Shown here: piece after piece, positions 63,623 to 64,000 of the stretch
Position numbering within the stretch: position 1 is the first letter of the stretch
Layout of the letters: each line of letters starts with the position of its first letter
Assembly (NCBI RefSeq): GCF_018324205.1
Contig: NZ_AP023356.1
Location: 744,001-808,000 of the forward strand
Direction of reading: 5' to 3'
Length of the DNA: 64,000 nt
Source: Actinoplanes ianthinogenes
Lineage (GTDB): Bacteria; Actinomycetota; Actinomycetes; Mycobacteriales; Micromonosporaceae
Made by a program: the position numbers and the translations under genes
The notes under the pieces: generated by a model
What the model saw: the letters and a program-made list of their open reading frames with translations, nothing else
What the model was told of the DNA's origin: nothing
Database searches by the model: none

Positions 63623-64000
63623 TCAGCCGAGCAGTCTGCCGAGGGCCGCGCGGGCGGCGGTGGAGTCGGCGGCGAGGCGGGACAGGACGGCGGCCAGGGC
63701 GAGCAGCCAGTCGTCGAGGGTGACCGTGGCGCGGCTGATGGCGACGCCGTGCACGATGCGGCGGATCTCCGGACGCACCCCGTGCGGCTCCCGGCGCAGC
63801 ACGAGCCGCTCGTCGGGCGTGGTGACGGTCAGTGACACCGGAGTGCCCGGGCGGCCGCTGAGGCGGTCGGCGAGTGTCCGTTCGCGGTCCACCTGGACCA
63901 GGCCCGGCGGCAACGCGTCGCCGAGGACCGTGAGCAGCACCCGGGTGTACGACTCGACGTCGGCGCGGTCGGCGCGCAGCGCGGCGGCGATCAGGTGCAG
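63623..64000 (-). CDS. Unknown protein, 5' end cut by window edge
   Basis: The reading frame is open from the right edge to the stop at 63623, giving at least 125 residues. The visible part has SLTVTTPDERLVLRREP and a helical C-terminus (LDDWLLALAAVLSRLAADSTAARAALGRLL). It resembles small cytoplasmic actinobacterial proteins of unknown function. GTG 63940 would start in the middle of an apparent helix, so the true start lies beyond the window. Confidence 0.7.
   Translation of the reverse strand: MHLIAAALRADRADVESYTRVLLTVLGDALPPGLVQVDRERTLADRLSGRPGTPVSLTVTTPDERLVLRREPHGVRPEIRRIVHGVAISRATVTLDDWLLALAAVLSRLAADSTAARAALGRLLG

Noticed and set aside
1..64000. rRNA or tRNA genes and insertion sequences
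   Set aside because: None was recognised by eye on either strand; a covariance-model or IS database search was not possible here.

Overview
The window is very GC-rich, uses GTG and TTG starts freely and is packed with short overlaps. Its genes (PASTA-less Ser/Thr kinase, WYL and ROK regulators, MocR regulator, DUF7507/DUF11 surface protein, an EccC-like ATPase, EamA and DHA2 transporters) are those of an actinobacterium, and the mix resembles the Actinoplanes/Micromonosporaceae group. That taxonomic call is an inference from gene content, not a measured match. No rRNA, tRNA, CRISPR array, insertion sequence or prophage was seen, so this looks like ordinary chromosome with accessory clusters.

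Layout. 1-2000: a cut-off uridine-kinase-like gene and a membrane Ser/Thr kinase. 2001-2732: a divergent intergenic region with a tandem array of six 53-bp hairpins, then a strong promoter overlapped by a 16-bp palindrome. 2733-7797: a tightly overlapped three-gene operon encoding a Gly/Arg-rich Cys-containing protein, a single-chain E2-E1-JAB protein and a CD-NTase. This is a CBASS-like signalling and conjugation module and the strongest candidate for an unusual system here. 7808-10310: htrA-like protease and glutamate decarboxylase. 10380-13373: DHA2 exporter and a broken GMC oxidoreductase. 13311-18597: cytochrome bd (cydAB), type II NADH dehydrogenase and glucose-6-phosphate dehydrogenase, a redox block. 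18602-20960: MocR regulator and EamA exporter whose start codons overlap head to head. 20873-28687: D,D-carboxypeptidase, an unknown protein, a FAD protein, a SUKH-type protein and a MurJ-like flippase. 28771-32458: isochorismatase-fold protein, ROK regulator, RidA, WYL regulator, VOC protein. 32625-38603: a giant 14-repeat wall-type surface protein.

38655-42361 is a first AAA/VWA cluster (unknown protein, MoxR ATPase, VWA/metallopeptidase-like protein). 42463-44565 is an EccC-like ATPase with a dead first ATPase domain fused to a DinB-like domain. 44641-51704 holds small and regulatory genes, a chemoreceptor and a PAS-GAF-GGDEF diguanylate cyclase. 51800-58867 is a second, five-gene AAA/VWA cluster (SWIM zinc finger, unknown, VWA, AAA ATPase, DUF5682). 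58947-64000 has an HNH-like protein, a flavin monooxygenase, a GIDE-like membrane protein, a winged-helix regulator with a membrane partner, a DUF6891 protein and a cut-off gene.

A recurring theme is leaderless transcription. At least seven genes, mostly regulators, have a TANNNT-type -10 box about six bases in front of the start codon and no Shine-Dalgarno sequence.
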